A stretch of 64,000 nucleotides of DNA, from assembly GCA_002356515.1 (NCBI GenBank), contig AP017605.1, positions 4,473,001-4,537,000 of the forward strand, given 5' to 3'. The notes under the pieces were generated by a model. It saw only the letters and a program-made list of their open reading frames with translations, was not told where the DNA came from and did no database searches. The first letter of the stretch is position 1, and the number at the start of each line of letters is the position of its first letter. Below are positions 1 to 8,950 of the stretch, piece after piece. The translations under genes were made by a program, and so were the position numbers. The stretch is from Mesorhizobium loti (lineage in GTDB: Bacteria > Pseudomonadota > Alphaproteobacteria > Rhizobiales > Rhizobiaceae).

Positions 1-219
1 GTCCTCACCGTCGCCTCGATGATCGTCAGCCTTACACTACTCGGCCTGGCTTTGAAGGCGCTTCCCGTCGGCACTGCCTATGCGGTCTGGACCGGCATCG
101 GCACCGTCGGCACGGCGCTGCTCGGCATTTGGCTGCTCGGCGAGCCCGCCACCGCGATCCGGCTCGCCTGCATCGCGCTGATCGTCTGCGGTATCATGGG
201 GTTAAAGTTCGCGGCCTGA
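1..219 (+). CDS. sugE: SugE/Gdx-type small multidrug resistance exporter (3' part)
   Basis: The gene enters from before the window and is open from base 1, so its N-terminus is missing. The visible 72 residues contain the conserved segment [17 protein letters not shown] followed by GEPA and a last hydrophobic helix, which is the C-terminal half of a four-helix SMR protein. This wording is closer to SugE/Gdx (guanidinium-type exporters) than to EmrE, which has PTGIAYAIWSG at this place. It should act as a dual-topology dimer in the inner membrane, exchanging cations for protons. The stop is TGA at 217-219. Whether it is a single-gene exporter or one of a paired SMR set cannot be judged because the upstream DNA is not visible. 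Confidence 0.85.
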   Translation, partial: VLTVASMIVSLTLLGLALKALPVGTAYAVWTGIGTVGTALLGIWLLGEPATAIRLACIALIVCGIMGLKFAA

Positions 220-375
220 ATGCGTCCAAGCGTCCGCGCGCTCGAACTTGGCCCGAGGGCGCGGCCGCTGGCACGACCTGCCTCAGAGGCTCAACGCGTT
301 GTTTTCACGCAAACGCCTTCAGGGCCGCTGCAAGGCGACCCTGATTCCAAATTTCGAAGCTTGGCCGCTAAGGCG

Positions 376-810
376 TTAGCGGGCTGAGAAGCCTGGGGGC
401 GTCCTGCCGGTGCGCTGCTTGCGCGCCGCATAGCGTGCGTCGCGTTTCGCCTTGCGTTCGGCTTCGTCAGCCAGCAAACGGGCGATGCGCTCGGTCTCTT
501 CGGCTTCCTTGATCTTCGCTTCAGCCAGTGCCGCCTCTTCGGCCGCAATGCGTGCCGCTTCGGCCGCTGCCTCGCGCTCGGCCTTCTCGACCGCCTCGCG
601 TGCCAGCTTCTCCTGCTTCAGCCTTGCCTTCTCGGCTTCGCGGATTTCGCGGGCCTCGAGGATCGCCTTGCGTTCGGCCTGTCGCGCCAGCACTGCGGGA
701 TCGTCTGCCGCCGGCTTTGACTTGAAGCGCTCCAGAAGCGCCTTCTTTGCCTCGTTCGCGGCATTGCGCCGCTCGAAAATGTCTTTTTCCCTGTAGATAG
801 CCAAGTCCAC
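376..810 (-). CDS. DUF6481-like coiled-coil protein
   Basis: This 144-residue protein is almost entirely charged heptad-like sequence, rich in Ala, Glu, Lys and Arg (for example EKAEREAAAEAARIAAEE), and is predicted to be a long alpha-helical coiled coil. The start EAKKALLERFKSKPAADDPA resembles the short rhizobial proteins grouped as DUF6481. There is no signal peptide, membrane segment or catalytic motif. I use a GTG start at 810 because the reading frame begins there and the conserved N-terminal helix follows soon after. It converges with the SMR gene and diverges from the flavin monooxygenase at 1024. The function is unknown, and low-complexity helices make family assignment uncertain. 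Confidence 0.7.
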   Translation of the reverse strand: MDLAIYREKDIFERRNAANEAKKALLERFKSKPAADDPAVLARQAERKAILEAREIREAEKARLKQEKLAREAVEKAEREAAAEAARIAAEEAALAEAKIKEAEETERIARLLADEAERKAKRDARYAARKQRTGRTPPGFSAR

Positions 811-1023
811 TTCCCTGAAGTCAATTCGCGAGGCTTACATACGCGCGAATGCCGAGAGTTCAAGCGCCAAAACGGTATGCCAGCCATGAAATTCCGTGAT
901 GTTGCAGCCGGGAGACGCCTTTCCACCCAAACCGACATGCACTGTTCACCGTCCGCCTCTCTGGCGGCGAGGCGATACGGTCGCTACGTCTAGTGACAAA
1001 ACCCAACACCAGGATGACATCAC

Positions 1024-2088
1024 ATGGAACTCGGTCTCTACACTTTTGCCGACGTCAGCCCGCAGCCCGGCCCCGGCGCCATCGGCCCACATGAGCGCTT
1101 GCGCAACCTGATCGAGGAGGTCGAACTGGCCGATCAGGTCGGTCTCGACGTCTTTGGTCTGGGCGAACATCACCGGCCCGATTATGCCGCTTCCGCGCCG
1201 GTCGTGGCGCTGGCCGCGGCCGCCGAGCGTTCCAAACGTATTAAGCTGACCAGCGCGGTCACCGTGCTCTCCTCGGACGATCCGGTGCGCGTCTTCCAGC
1301 AGTTCGCCACGCTCGATCTCCTGTCGGGTGGCCGTGCCGAGATCATGGCCGGCCGCGGTTCGTTCATCGAATCCTTCCCGCTGTTCGGCTACAATCTCGA
1401 GGACTATGACGAGCTCTTCGCCGAGAAGCTCGACCTGCTGCTTGCCATTCGCGATCAGGTGAAGGTCACTTGGTCCGGCAATCTGCGTGCACCGATCAAC
1501 GACCGCGGCGTCTATCCCCGACCCTTCCAGGACAGGCTGCCGGTCTGGATCGCCATTGGCGGGACGCCACAGTCCGCCGCCCGCGCGGGCGCGCTCGGCT
1601 TGCCGCTGGCGCTTGCCATCATCGGCGGCGAGCCGGCGCGCTTCGCGCCGCTGTTCGACCTTTACCGCGAGGCCGCCAAACGCGCCGGCAGTGACCCGGC
1701 GGGTCTCGCCACCAGCATCAACGTGCATGGCTTCATTGCCGAGACGACCGAACAGGCGGCCGACGACTTCTACGGCCCGCAGGCCGAAGTGATGAACCGC
1801 ATCGGTCGCGAGCGCGGCTGGGGCCCGACATCGCGGGCGCATTTCGACCAGTCGCGTGGTCCGAACGGCGCGCTGTTCGTCGGCGGTCCGGAGCAGGTGG
1901 CGGAAAAGATCGTCGCCCAGCACAGGATTTTCAACAATGACCGCTTCCTGCTGCAGATGGCGATCGGCACCATGCCGCACGCCAAGATCATGAAGGCGAT
2001 CGAACTCTACGGCACCAAAGTGGCGCCGATCGTGCGCAAGGAGACGGCGAAATCCGCGCCGGCTGTGGCCGCTGCGCCTGCTGCTTGA
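1024..2088 (+). CDS. LLM-class flavin-dependent oxidoreductase
   Basis: A 354-residue bacterial luciferase-like monooxygenase with the TIM-barrel pattern of the family. It begins with the strand [10 protein letters not shown], then FGLGEHH (the His-containing motif after strand 2), [18 protein letters not shown], and the [14 protein letters not shown] segment, and ends with a helical C-terminus followed by an Ala/Pro-rich tail. Such enzymes use reduced FMN and oxygen to hydroxylate or desulfonate small substrates, and the substrate here cannot be read from sequence. ATG at 1024 is preceded by AGGATG. It stands alone in front of the AI-2E-type permease, 118 bases upstream. A second, different LLM enzyme lies at 4283-5284. 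Confidence 0.9.
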   Translation: MELGLYTFADVSPQPGPGAIGPHERLRNLIEEVELADQVGLDVFGLGEHHRPDYAASAPVVALAAAAERSKRIKLTSAVTVLSSDDPVRVFQQFATLDLLSGGRAEIMAGRGSFIESFPLFGYNLEDYDELFAEKLDLLLAIRDQVKVTWSGNLRAPINDRGVYPRPFQDRLPVWIAIGGTPQSAARAGALGLPLALAIIGGEPARFAPLFDLYREAAKRAGSDPAGLATSINVHGFIAETTEQAADDFYGPQAEVMNRIGRERGWGPTSRAHFDQSRGPNGALFVGGPEQVAEKIVAQHRIFNNDRFLLQMAIGTMPHAKIMKAIELYGTKVAPIVRKETAKSAPAVAAAPAA

Positions 2089-2206
2089 ACCAGATGAGAC
2101 AACGGCATGCCTGCGCGGCTGGGCCTGCTGGCTAACGGAACCTTGAGGCCACGCCAGCGTTTTCGATCGGCGGATTGCGCCGATTGCGGTGCGCCGTCGA
2201 GGGACC

Positions 2207-3379
2207 ATGATGAAAACCGAACCCGACGCGTTGGCCGCAGGCGTTGCCGAAGCGGCCGAATCGCGCGCCGTGGCGCGAGCCGATACCCATCTGATGCGCT
2301 CGCTGCTGGTCGGTATTTTCATCTTCATGACTGTCTATGCGCTCTACTTCGCCCGCGCCTTCTTCATGCCGGTCATGCTGGCTTTCCTGCTCGCGCTGAC
2401 ATTGACGCCGATCGTGCGGCTGCTGCGCAAGCGCGGCATTCCCGAAGTGGTTTCGGCGACCCTGCTGGTATTGCTGTCGATCGCCCTCTTTGCCAGTGCC
2501 GGCTACCTGCTCAGTGGTCCGGTCATCGATCTCCTCAACAACACCTCGTCGATCGGCCAGCAGCTCACCGAGCGGCTGGCGCAATTGCGGCGTCCGCTGG
2601 AAAGGATCATGCAGATCTCGCATCAGGTCGAACAGATGACCGAGACCTCGCAGGAGCCGGGCATCCAGAAAGTCGCGGTCGCCCAGTCCGGCATCCTGTC
2701 GTCGGCCGCCAGCAATATCCTGTCGGCGGGGACAAGCCTCACCATCATCTTCGTGCTGTCGCTGTTCCTGCTCTCCTCGGGCACGATGTTCTACGAGAAG
2801 ATCATCCAGTCCTTTGCCAGCCTCAGCGAGAAGAAGCGGGCGCTGCGCGTCGTCTATGACGTCGAGCGTGAAATCTCGCACTATCTGCTCACCGTCACCA
2901 TCATCAATGCCGGTCTCGGCACCGTCATCGGCCTTGGCCTGTGGGCGCTCGGCATGCCCAACCCGCTGGTCTGGGGCGTCGCCGCCGCCCTATTCAACTT
3001 CCTGCCCTATGTCGGCGCGTTGCTGACCATCGTGCTGGTCGCGGTGATGGCGCTGATCAGCTTCGACACCATTTCCTACGCACTGCTGGCGCCGGCCTTC
3101 GTGCTGTTGTGCGATGTCGTCGAAGGCCAGTTCGTGACCCCGATGGTGGTCGGCAGGCGCCTGGAGATCAACGCCGTGGCGATCTTCATCGCCATCGCTT
3201 TCTGGTCGTGGCTATGGGGTTTCGTCGGCGCGCTGATGGCGGTGCCGCTGCTGGTCGTCATAAAAGTGTTCTGCGACCATTTCGAGGGGCTTGGCCATGT
3301 CGGCAATTTCCTCGCCGCGCAGCAAACCGCCGTGGTGGAAGACGAACCCGTCGAGGAGAACAACAAGGCCGCCGCGTAG
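2207..3379 (+). CDS. AI-2E family transporter (PerM-like permease)
   Basis: A 390-residue polytopic membrane protein of the AI-2E/PerM exporter family (PF01594). It has two early hydrophobic helices after [10 protein letters not shown], a typical long soluble middle part ([10 protein letters not shown] region through VEQMTETSQ), and four to five C-terminal helices containing [20 protein letters not shown] and PYVGA, the most conserved signature. ATG at 2207 (or the adjacent ATG at 2210) is chosen over the in-frame GTG at 2189 because it gives the usual short cytoplasmic N-terminus. Members export small molecules or act as Na+/H+ antiporters, so the family name should not be read as proof of autoinducer transport. 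The C-terminus is acidic (EDEPVEE). Confidence 0.88.
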   Translation: MMKTEPDALAAGVAEAAESRAVARADTHLMRSLLVGIFIFMTVYALYFARAFFMPVMLAFLLALTLTPIVRLLRKRGIPEVVSATLLVLLSIALFASAGYLLSGPVIDLLNNTSSIGQQLTERLAQLRRPLERIMQISHQVEQMTETSQEPGIQKVAVAQSGILSSAASNILSAGTSLTIIFVLSLFLLSSGTMFYEKIIQSFASLSEKKRALRVVYDVEREISHYLLTVTIINAGLGTVIGLGLWALGMPNPLVWGVAAALFNFLPYVGALLTIVLVAVMALISFDTISYALLAPAFVLLCDVVEGQFVTPMVVGRRLEINAVAIFIAIAFWSWLWGFVGALMAVPLLVVIKVFCDHFEGLGHVGNFLAAQQTAVVEDEPVEENNKAAA

Positions 3380-3452
3380 CCAACTCGCTGTGTTTGCGGC
3401 GCCCGGACCGAATGCCTATATCCGGCCGGACAATGGCCGGTGCCCCTTCCCG

Positions 3453-4286
3453 ATGAACGACGTTTCCTTCGACCTCGACGCCTATCTCGCTCGCATCGGT
3501 TACGCCGGTCCGCGGGACGCATCGCTGGATACGCTTAAGGCGCTGCATTTCCTGCATCCGCAGGCGATCCCCTTCGAGAACATCGATTCGTTTCTTGGCC
3601 AGCCCGTTCGGCTCGACATTGCTTCGCTGCAGGACAAGATCGTCCTTGGCGGGCGTGGCGGCTATTGCTTCGAGCACAATTTGCTCCTCATGCACGCGCT
3701 GAAGGCGCTTGGTTTCGAGGTCGGCGGCCTGGCCGCGCGTGTGCTTTGGGGCCATGGCGAGGACGCCATCACCGCGCGAAGCCACATGCTGCTGCGGATC
3801 GAGTTCCATGGCCGAACCTATATCGCCGATGTCGGCTTCGGCGGCCTGACCCTGACCGCGCCGCTGCTGCTCGAGCCGGGCCTCGAACAGGCGACACCGC
3901 ACGAGACCTTCCGCATCGTCGAGGCCGGCGATCACTTCCGCCTGCAGGCCGCCATCAGCGGCGACTGGCGCTCGCTCTACCGCTTCGACCTGCAGCCGCA
4001 ATATGAGGTCGATTATTCCATCGCCAACTACTTCCTGTCGACCAGCCCGACATCACATTTCCTAGGCACTGTCATCGCGGCGCGCGCCGCGCCCGACCGG
4101 CGTTACGCGTTGCGCGGCAACCGCCTGTCGATCCATCACCTTGGCGGCCGCACCGAGCAGACAGAGATAGCCACCGCCGCCGAACTCGCCGACACGCTGG
4201 AAGCCCAGCTCGGCATCATCATTCCCGACCGCACGGCTTTCGAGGCCAAAGTGCGTGAGAAAAAGATCGTGGAGACCAACGCATGA
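3453..4286 (+). CDS. nat: Arylamine N-acetyltransferase
   Basis: A 277-residue acetyl-CoA:arylamine N-acetyltransferase. The catalytic triad is visible as Cys72 in [11 protein letters not shown], His111 in ARSHMLL and Asp126 in YIADVGFGG, at the usual spacing, and the length equals the family norm (about 275-280). The enzyme moves an acetyl group from acetyl-CoA to aromatic amines or hydrazines through a Cys thioester. ATG at 3453 is used because [16 protein letters not shown] is the standard NAT N-terminus; the frame extends further upstream but without family-like sequence. The stop overlaps the start of the next monooxygenase by four bases (ATGA, 4283-4286), so the two are likely translationally coupled. 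Confidence 0.94.
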   Translation: MNDVSFDLDAYLARIGYAGPRDASLDTLKALHFLHPQAIPFENIDSFLGQPVRLDIASLQDKIVLGGRGGYCFEHNLLLMHALKALGFEVGGLAARVLWGHGEDAITARSHMLLRIEFHGRTYIADVGFGGLTLTAPLLLEPGLEQATPHETFRIVEAGDHFRLQAAISGDWRSLYRFDLQPQYEVDYSIANYFLSTSPTSHFLGTVIAARAAPDRRYALRGNRLSIHHLGGRTEQTEIATAAELADTLEAQLGIIIPDRTAFEAKVREKKIVETNA

Positions 4287-5284
4287 CCGAACTGTCCGTT
4301 CTCGACCTGTCGCCGATCGTCGAGGGCAGCAACGCCTCGCAGTCGCTGGCCAACTCGCTCGATCTCGCCCGCCGTGCCGAACAGCTGGGCTACAAGCGCT
4401 ACTGGCTGGCCGAGCATCACAACATGCCGGGCATCGCGAGCGCCGCCACATCGGTCGTCATCGCCCATGTCGCCGGCGGCACCAAAACCATTCGCGTCGG
4501 CGCCGGCGGCATCATGCTGCCCAACCATGCGCCACTGGTCATCGCAGAGCAGTTCGGCACGCTGGCCGCCCTGTTTCCCGGCCGCATCGATCTGGGCTTG
4601 GGCCGGGCTCCCGGCACCGACATGAACACCGCGCGCGCCTTGCGCCGCAACCTCGAGGCCGGCGCCGACAATTTCCCGCAGGATGTCGTCGAGCTGATGG
4701 GCTATTTCCTCCCCGCCGAGGAAGGCCAGCGCTTGCGCGCCGTGCCGGGCGAGGGCCAGAGCGTGCCGATCTGGATACTCGGCTCCAGCCTCTATGGCGC
4801 GCAGCTCGCCGCCATGCTCGGCCTACCCTATGCCTTCGCCTCGCATTTCGCGCCGGCCGAACTCGATCACGCGCTGGACATCTACCGCTCGCGTTTCCAG
4901 CCGTCGGAACAGCTCGACAAGCCGCATGTCATGCTCGGCCTCAACGTTTTCGCCGCGCCCACCGATGCCGAGGCGCGGCTGCTGTTCACCTCGCTGCAGC
5001 AGGCCTTCGTCAATCTGCGCACCGGTCGGCCGGGAAGACTGCCGCCGCCGGTCGAGAACTATGACCGCGATCTCGACCCGATGGCCAAGACCATGCTCGG
5101 CCAGGCCTTGTCCTGCGCCGTCGTCGGCTCTCCCGAGACGGTCCGCCAGGGCATCGACGCCTTCGTGCGCCGCACCGGCGCCGACGAGCTGATGGTCACA
5201 GCGCAGATCTTCGATCATGCGGCGCGGGTGCGGTCGTTCGAGATCCTGGCTGACGCTCACAAATCGCTGTCGCAGGCGGCCTGA
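4283..5284 (+). CDS. LLM-class flavin-dependent oxidoreductase (MsnO8-like)
   Basis: A 333-residue luciferase-like monooxygenase. It carries [12 protein letters not shown] at the N-terminus, [17 protein letters not shown], the strand [15 protein letters not shown], and [14 protein letters not shown], all characteristic of the MsnO8-like LLM subgroup. It should use FMNH2 and O2, with unknown substrate. The start overlaps the stop of the arylamine N-acetyltransferase by four bases, suggesting one mRNA and coupled translation. Both partners acting on aromatic or heteroatom-containing xenobiotics is plausible but inferred. Confidence 0.92.
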   Translation: MTELSVLDLSPIVEGSNASQSLANSLDLARRAEQLGYKRYWLAEHHNMPGIASAATSVVIAHVAGGTKTIRVGAGGIMLPNHAPLVIAEQFGTLAALFPGRIDLGLGRAPGTDMNTARALRRNLEAGADNFPQDVVELMGYFLPAEEGQRLRAVPGEGQSVPIWILGSSLYGAQLAAMLGLPYAFASHFAPAELDHALDIYRSRFQPSEQLDKPHVMLGLNVFAAPTDAEARLLFTSLQQAFVNLRTGRPGRLPPPVENYDRDLDPMAKTMLGQALSCAVVGSPETVRQGIDAFVRRTGADELMVTAQIFDHAARVRSFEILADAHKSLSQAA

Positions 5285-5363
5285 CATTTATCCGCCAGGT
5301 GCTTTTGCCTGCAGCGATGCTCTGCTAAGTGCGGCGCATCCCCAGGCAAGAGCGAGCCTTCCC

Positions 5364-6152
5364 GTGACACATGATCTTGACGCCCGCACGCAGTTTGCCA
5401 TCGATCTGGCGCGGCGCGCCGGCGAACTCGGCCTCGAATATTTCCGCGATCTGGAAAGCCTGGCCATCGAGAGCAAGGGCCATCAGGACCTTGTCTCGCA
5501 AGCCGACCGTGAGGTCGAGCTGTTCATCCGCGCGGCCATCGCCAAGGACTATCCGCAAGACGGCATTGTCGGCGAGGAGCATGCCTCGGTTGCCGGCTCG
5601 ACCGGCTATGCCTGGGTCATCGACCCCATCGACGGCACCGCCAATTTCGTGCGCGGCATACCGGCCTGGTGCGTGGTGATCGCTTGCGCAAAGGACGGGG
5701 AGGGGGTCGTCGGCGTCATCCACGAACCGTCGACCGGCGAGACCTTTCACGGCAGGCTCGGCGGCGGCGCCTTCGTCAACGGCAGGCCGATCAAGGCAAG
5801 TGCCGCGACCAGCCTGGAAGAAGGCTCGGTGGGGACCGGATTCTCGAACCGGGCCGAGGCCGAGAACATCGCCGTGCTGATCAAGAAGATCCTCGCCGAA
5901 GGCGGCGTCTTCTTCCGCAATGCGTCCGGCGCCCTGATGTTGGCCTATGTCGCCTCGGGCCGGCTGCTTGGCTATGTCGAGGAACACATGAATGCCTGGG
6001 ACTGCCTGGCCGGCATGCTGCTGATCGAGGAGGCCGGCGGTACCGTTCTGAAGGCGGATCCCAGGACGGTGCTGCAGAGCGGGACGCAAGTCATCACGGG
6101 CGGCAAGGGCGTCTTTTCGAAGCTGCAGGCGCTTTGTTCCGGGGTGTTTTAG
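5364..6152 (+). CDS. Inositol monophosphatase family protein
   Basis: A 262-residue Mg2+-dependent phosphatase of the IMPase/CysQ/HisN superfamily. The metal site motifs are present in order: GEEHAS, WVIDPIDGTANFVRG and AWDCLAGMLLIEEAGG. It would hydrolyse a small phosphate monoester such as inositol-1-phosphate, histidinol phosphate or PAP; the sequence alone does not decide which. I choose GTG at 5364 (VTHDLDARTQFAID) because it gives the usual N-terminal helix; the frame is open further upstream, overlapping the preceding monooxygenase, without family similarity. Downstream lies the low-G+C DUF5131/TcmP pair, so this gene marks the left border of that island. Confidence 0.9.
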   Translation: MTHDLDARTQFAIDLARRAGELGLEYFRDLESLAIESKGHQDLVSQADREVELFIRAAIAKDYPQDGIVGEEHASVAGSTGYAWVIDPIDGTANFVRGIPAWCVVIACAKDGEGVVGVIHEPSTGETFHGRLGGGAFVNGRPIKASAATSLEEGSVGTGFSNRAEAENIAVLIKKILAEGGVFFRNASGALMLAYVASGRLLGYVEEHMNAWDCLAGMLLIEEAGGTVLKADPRTVLQSGTQVITGGKGVFSKLQALCSGVF

Positions 6153-6263
6153 CTCTGACTTTTTCGCCACGGATGGGCGGCCGGAACCTTCCTTAGCCGT
6201 CGAAGCCGATAACGGAAGCTTCATCACCTTGAATTAACCATCAACGCGAAGGAGAATCTTCCT

Positions 6264-7016
6264 ATGGCTGAGACTTCAATCGAATGGACCGACGCGACAT
6301 GGAACCCGGTGGCCGGCTGCACGATCCTGACCGCCGGCTGTACGAACTGCTATGCAATGCGCATGGCGGCAAGGCTAGACGCCATGGGAATGAACAAGTA
6401 CCAGGGCTTAACGCGCAAGACGGGTGACCGAGCCAAGTGGACCGGCAAAGTCATCACCGATCCGAGATCGCTGCCGATCCCCACGACTTGGTCAAAGCCA
6501 CGCCGTGTCTTCGTGAATTCAATGTCTGATCTCTTTCATATCGATGTGCCGGCCGATTTCATTCGGCAGGTATGGACTGTGATGGAAGAGACGCCACGGC
6601 ACACCTATCAGATTCTAACGAAGCGCCCAGAAGTCATGGCCAAGATTCTGACGCGTGGCGACTTTCCCGTTCTGCCGAACGTCTGGCTCGGGACCAGCGT
6701 TGAAGACCATCGAGTGCTGGGTAGACTCGATCACCTTCGCCGAGTGCCGGCAGCAATCCGTTTCGTTTCTCTAGAGCCGCTAATTGGGTCTGTAGCCGGT
6801 GCGAATCTCACCGACGTTCATTGGGCGATCGTTGGCGGTGAAAGCGGGCCAGGGGCACGGTACATGAATCCTCACTGGGTCGATGAGATCGAAACGATGT
6901 GCCGACGCGCGGGCACGGCATTCTTCTTCAAGCAGTGGGGGGGCAAAAACAAGAAAGCCGCCGGCCGTATGTTCAATGGTCGTATCTACGATGAGATGCC
7001 GGCAGCTACTGTTTAG
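6264..7016 (+). CDS. DUF5131 / phage Gp37-Gp68-like three-Cys protein
   Basis: A 250-residue protein of the phage Gp37/Gp68-like family (PF07505, DUF5131). It starts IEWTDATWNPVAGC and has three cysteines, Cys19, Cys26 and Cys29 (CX6CX2C), which resembles but does not equal the CX3CX2C radical-SAM cluster motif. Further conserved blocks are RRVFVNSMSDLFH, YQILTKRPE, NVWLGTSVED, RFVSLEPLIG and the end IVGGESGPGAR. AAGGAGAATC precedes ATG at 6264. The family occurs in phages and in bacterial accessory DNA; its biochemistry is not settled to my knowledge. It converges with, and overlaps by four bases, the gene for the three-Cys-motif partner protein. Codon use has more A/T at third positions than the flanking genes, consistent with acquisition by transfer. 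Confidence 0.9.
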   Translation: MAETSIEWTDATWNPVAGCTILTAGCTNCYAMRMAARLDAMGMNKYQGLTRKTGDRAKWTGKVITDPRSLPIPTTWSKPRRVFVNSMSDLFHIDVPADFIRQVWTVMEETPRHTYQILTKRPEVMAKILTRGDFPVLPNVWLGTSVEDHRVLGRLDHLRRVPAAIRFVSLEPLIGSVAGANLTDVHWAIVGGESGPGARYMNPHWVDEIETMCRRAGTAFFFKQWGGKNKKAAGRMFNGRIYDEMPAATV

Positions 7017-7894
7017 AAAAGGTTGCCCTGTCTCTGCTTGTTGGCAGCGACCTTCCAAAACGCCAGGGCAAGCTCATGCTTGGCCGCCAGCAGAAGCCAA
7101 TATAGTGGCTGATTGCCAGGCCCGGTTATTAGCTTGGGTTCCGGGGAGGGCCACACGCCAAGTCGTCCAACAAGCTCAGACCAATATCGCAAAATTGCCT
7201 GACGTGTTGCCTTAGCGTTTCCCGCTTTGATGGCGTCACGCCAGCCAGGAATGAAGGCATCGAGCACCGTAGAGTCGCCCGACGAGTATTTGTCGAGGTT
7301 CCGCTGTAGGTCCATCTGGCTGACATGTACGAGCATGTCGATGTACCGGAGGTCTGATAGCGTCCTGATTATGTCGAAGTTGAGTGTCTCTAGGTTGTAA
7401 GGATCCAGGTATGCGAAATTCAAGCTGTGAGGGTTCACAAGGCTGACGATTGTCTTGACGGTGGCAACGGCATTACCTGTGAAAGCCATGACCGGAGCGT
7501 TCAGCGCGCGTAGCCGTTTCTCGCAAGCCCTGACGCGTTCGGCTTCGATGTCTCCGATATATACCGCAGAGAATGGCGTGTTGCTGTCTACGCCCTTCTT
7601 CCAGGCTGCAACTACACCGCCATCAATGAATTCATTGGTGCCGCGAATCCGGCATCTGCCAGGTCCACAGAACGGATCAATCAGAGTTGCGCCAGCCTTG
7701 CCCTGGTCGAGCCATTTCGATCGTACGCCGCGACTGATGTCGACATAACGACATAGATAATCGTGCTTGGTTTTGGCCCAGGCGCCCACCTCCTCCACAG
7801 GTGATCCGTCGTCACCTTCAACAAGCTGCCCCACCAGTGCCCCCTCTTTGATCGATCCAACCACCTTTAGGATCAATCGACAAGCGACGAGCAT
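7013..7894 (-). CDS. tcmP: Three-Cys-motif partner protein TcmP
   Basis: A 293-residue protein of the family named for its regular neighbourhood with the Gp37/Gp68-like three-Cys protein. It starts its conserved region at EEVGAWAKTKHDYL and then shows a methyltransferase-like Rossmann pattern: ATLIDPFCGPGR (glycine-rich loop), YIGDIEAER (acidic residue after strand 2) and FAYLDPYNLETLNF (DPY at the motif IV position). This suggests SAM binding or a related nucleotide chemistry, not yet demonstrated from sequence. The stop overlaps the DUF5131 stop (7013-7016), so the pair is convergent. By hand count 7381-7440 is about 45% G+C against about 62% in 7921-7980 outside the island. The ATG at 7894 is preceded by GAGGA with short spacing; a later start is possible. 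Confidence 0.87.
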   Translation of the reverse strand: MLVACRLILKVVGSIKEGALVGQLVEGDDGSPVEEVGAWAKTKHDYLCRYVDISRGVRSKWLDQGKAGATLIDPFCGPGRCRIRGTNEFIDGGVVAAWKKGVDSNTPFSAVYIGDIEAERVRACEKRLRALNAPVMAFTGNAVATVKTIVSLVNPHSLNFAYLDPYNLETLNFDIIRTLSDLRYIDMLVHVSQMDLQRNLDKYSSGDSTVLDAFIPGWRDAIKAGNAKATRQAILRYWSELVGRLGVWPSPEPKLITGPGNQPLYWLLLAAKHELALAFWKVAANKQRQGNLF

Positions 7895-7913
7895 TTCCTC
7901 GCGTCAACGCCGC

Positions 7914-8369
7914 TCACGCCAGCTTGGCCAGCAGCTTCATGAAGGTGGCGATCTCCTTGGCCGAGAGTGGCGCCAGCGTTTCCCTGGTGATTTCGCGCGC
8001 CAGCGGGATCAGGCGTTCGATGGCGTCGCGGCCTTCGGCGGTCAGATTGACCAGCAGCCGCCTTTTGTCGACCTCATGCTTGGAAAGCTCGACCAGGCCG
8101 CGCGCCTTCAGCCGGTCGATAACGCCTTTCACCGTCGCGGCATCCATCGCGATCAGCGTGCCGAGCTGGTTCTGCGAGGTCTCGCCGACATCGCGCAGCT
8201 TGGCGAGCGCGGCGAATTGCGGCGGCGTCAGGTCGCCGATATGCGCGGCGAAGATCGAGACATGGCGCTGGTGCGCCTTGCGCAGGATGAAGCCGACCTG
8301 CTCCTGCAGCAGGTAATCCTGCTCCTCGGGCTCCTCGGCCTCGACCAGCTTGAGCTCCCCGCCGCTCAC
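7914..8369 (-). CDS. MarR family transcriptional regulator
   Basis: A 151-residue winged-helix regulator: an N-terminal dimerisation helix, the recognition region TSQNQLGTLIAMDAATVKGVIDRLKARGLVEL, the wing HEVDKRRLLVNLTAEG, and a C-terminal helix. GTG at 8369 is chosen because it makes a GTGA overlap with the stop of the DUF1185/AA_synth gene; the frame extends upstream with no family similarity. It is the last gene of the heterocycle operon, so its level should follow operon expression, an autoregulatory layout. Its likely operator is the imperfect palindrome over the operon promoter at 15174-15191. MarR proteins usually release DNA when they bind a small aromatic ligand, which here could be the pathway substrate or an intermediate. 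Confidence 0.88.
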   Translation of the reverse strand: MSGGELKLVEAEEPEEQDYLLQEQVGFILRKAHQRHVSIFAAHIGDLTPPQFAALAKLRDVGETSQNQLGTLIAMDAATVKGVIDRLKARGLVELSKHEVDKRRLLVNLTAEGRDAIERLIPLAREITRETLAPLSAKEIATFMKLLAKLA

Positions 8370-8950
8370 CGCAGCCCGTCCCAGGCCTTGATGCCGTCGG
8401 CGGCAAGACCGCCCATGCGATTGTGGATGCGCGGGCCGCAGGTCATGGCGAGGCAAAACAGGATCTCGTCGGGGCGCGGACCGTCGCTGATGCCGACTTC
8501 CATGGCGTCGAAATGGCTGCGCACATAGGCGGCGTTGATGTGGCCGAGCGGCACGTCGAGCTTCGAGCCGAAGGCGCCGACTTTCTTGGCCGATGGCACG
8601 ATCGCCTTGGCGTCGCCGAGCCGCTCGCGCATCGCGTAGCCGCCGGGCACATGCCAGAGCGCGCCATGCTCCAGCTCGCCCGCCGTGCCGACGATGGCGC
8701 CCTTGCCATAGCCGTCGATCTGTTTGACGTCGCCACCCAGTGCCGCGATCAGCCGGTCGGAAAGCAGCAGGCCGAGCGGCTTCAGATCGTCCATGGCGCT
8801 CTGCAGATCCTCGACATAGCGCCCGGCGAACGGGTTCCTGACCACGGCCATGGCCGCCGCACGCCGGCGCGGCACGTCCGCGACCGGCCCGCCCTCATGA
8901 AATATCTCTTCGCTAAGCACCGCGATCTTGCGGATCGGAAACTCAGGCAT
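8366..8950 (-). CDS. DUF1185 / AA_synth (PF06684) family protein
   Basis: A 194-residue soluble protein of the 'amino acid synthesis' family (PF06684, formerly DUF1185). Conserved blocks are FHEGGPV, RNPFAGRYVEDL, IDGYGKGAIVGTAGELEHGALWHVPGGYAMR, AKKVGAFGSKLDVPLGHINAAYVRSHFD and the end GPRIHNRMGGL. The family name rests on weak evidence and no reaction is firmly assigned. ATG at 8950 overlaps the end of the UPF0280 gene by eight bases. Its place after a molybdenum hydroxylase and a hydroxynicotinate-reductase-like protein suggests a later step such as ring opening or hydrolysis of an enamide, but that is inference. Confidence 0.88.
   Translation of the reverse strand: MPEFPIRKIAVLSEEIFHEGGPVADVPRRRAAAMAVVRNPFAGRYVEDLQSAMDDLKPLGLLLSDRLIAALGGDVKQIDGYGKGAIVGTAGELEHGALWHVPGGYAMRERLGDAKAIVPSAKKVGAFGSKLDVPLGHINAAYVRSHFDAMEVGISDGPRPDEILFCLAMTCGPRIHNRMGGLAADGIKAWDGLR

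Noticed and set aside
946..2328. Long minus-strand frame of 460 codons
   Set aside because: It is antisense to the flavin monooxygenase, has Arg/Gly-rich low-quality sequence and no family pattern; high G+C keeps such frames open.
6264..7016. Radical SAM enzyme assignment for the DUF5131 protein
   Set aside because: The cysteine spacing is CX6CX2C, not CX3CX2C, and other radical SAM motifs are not evident, so only a resemblance is stated.
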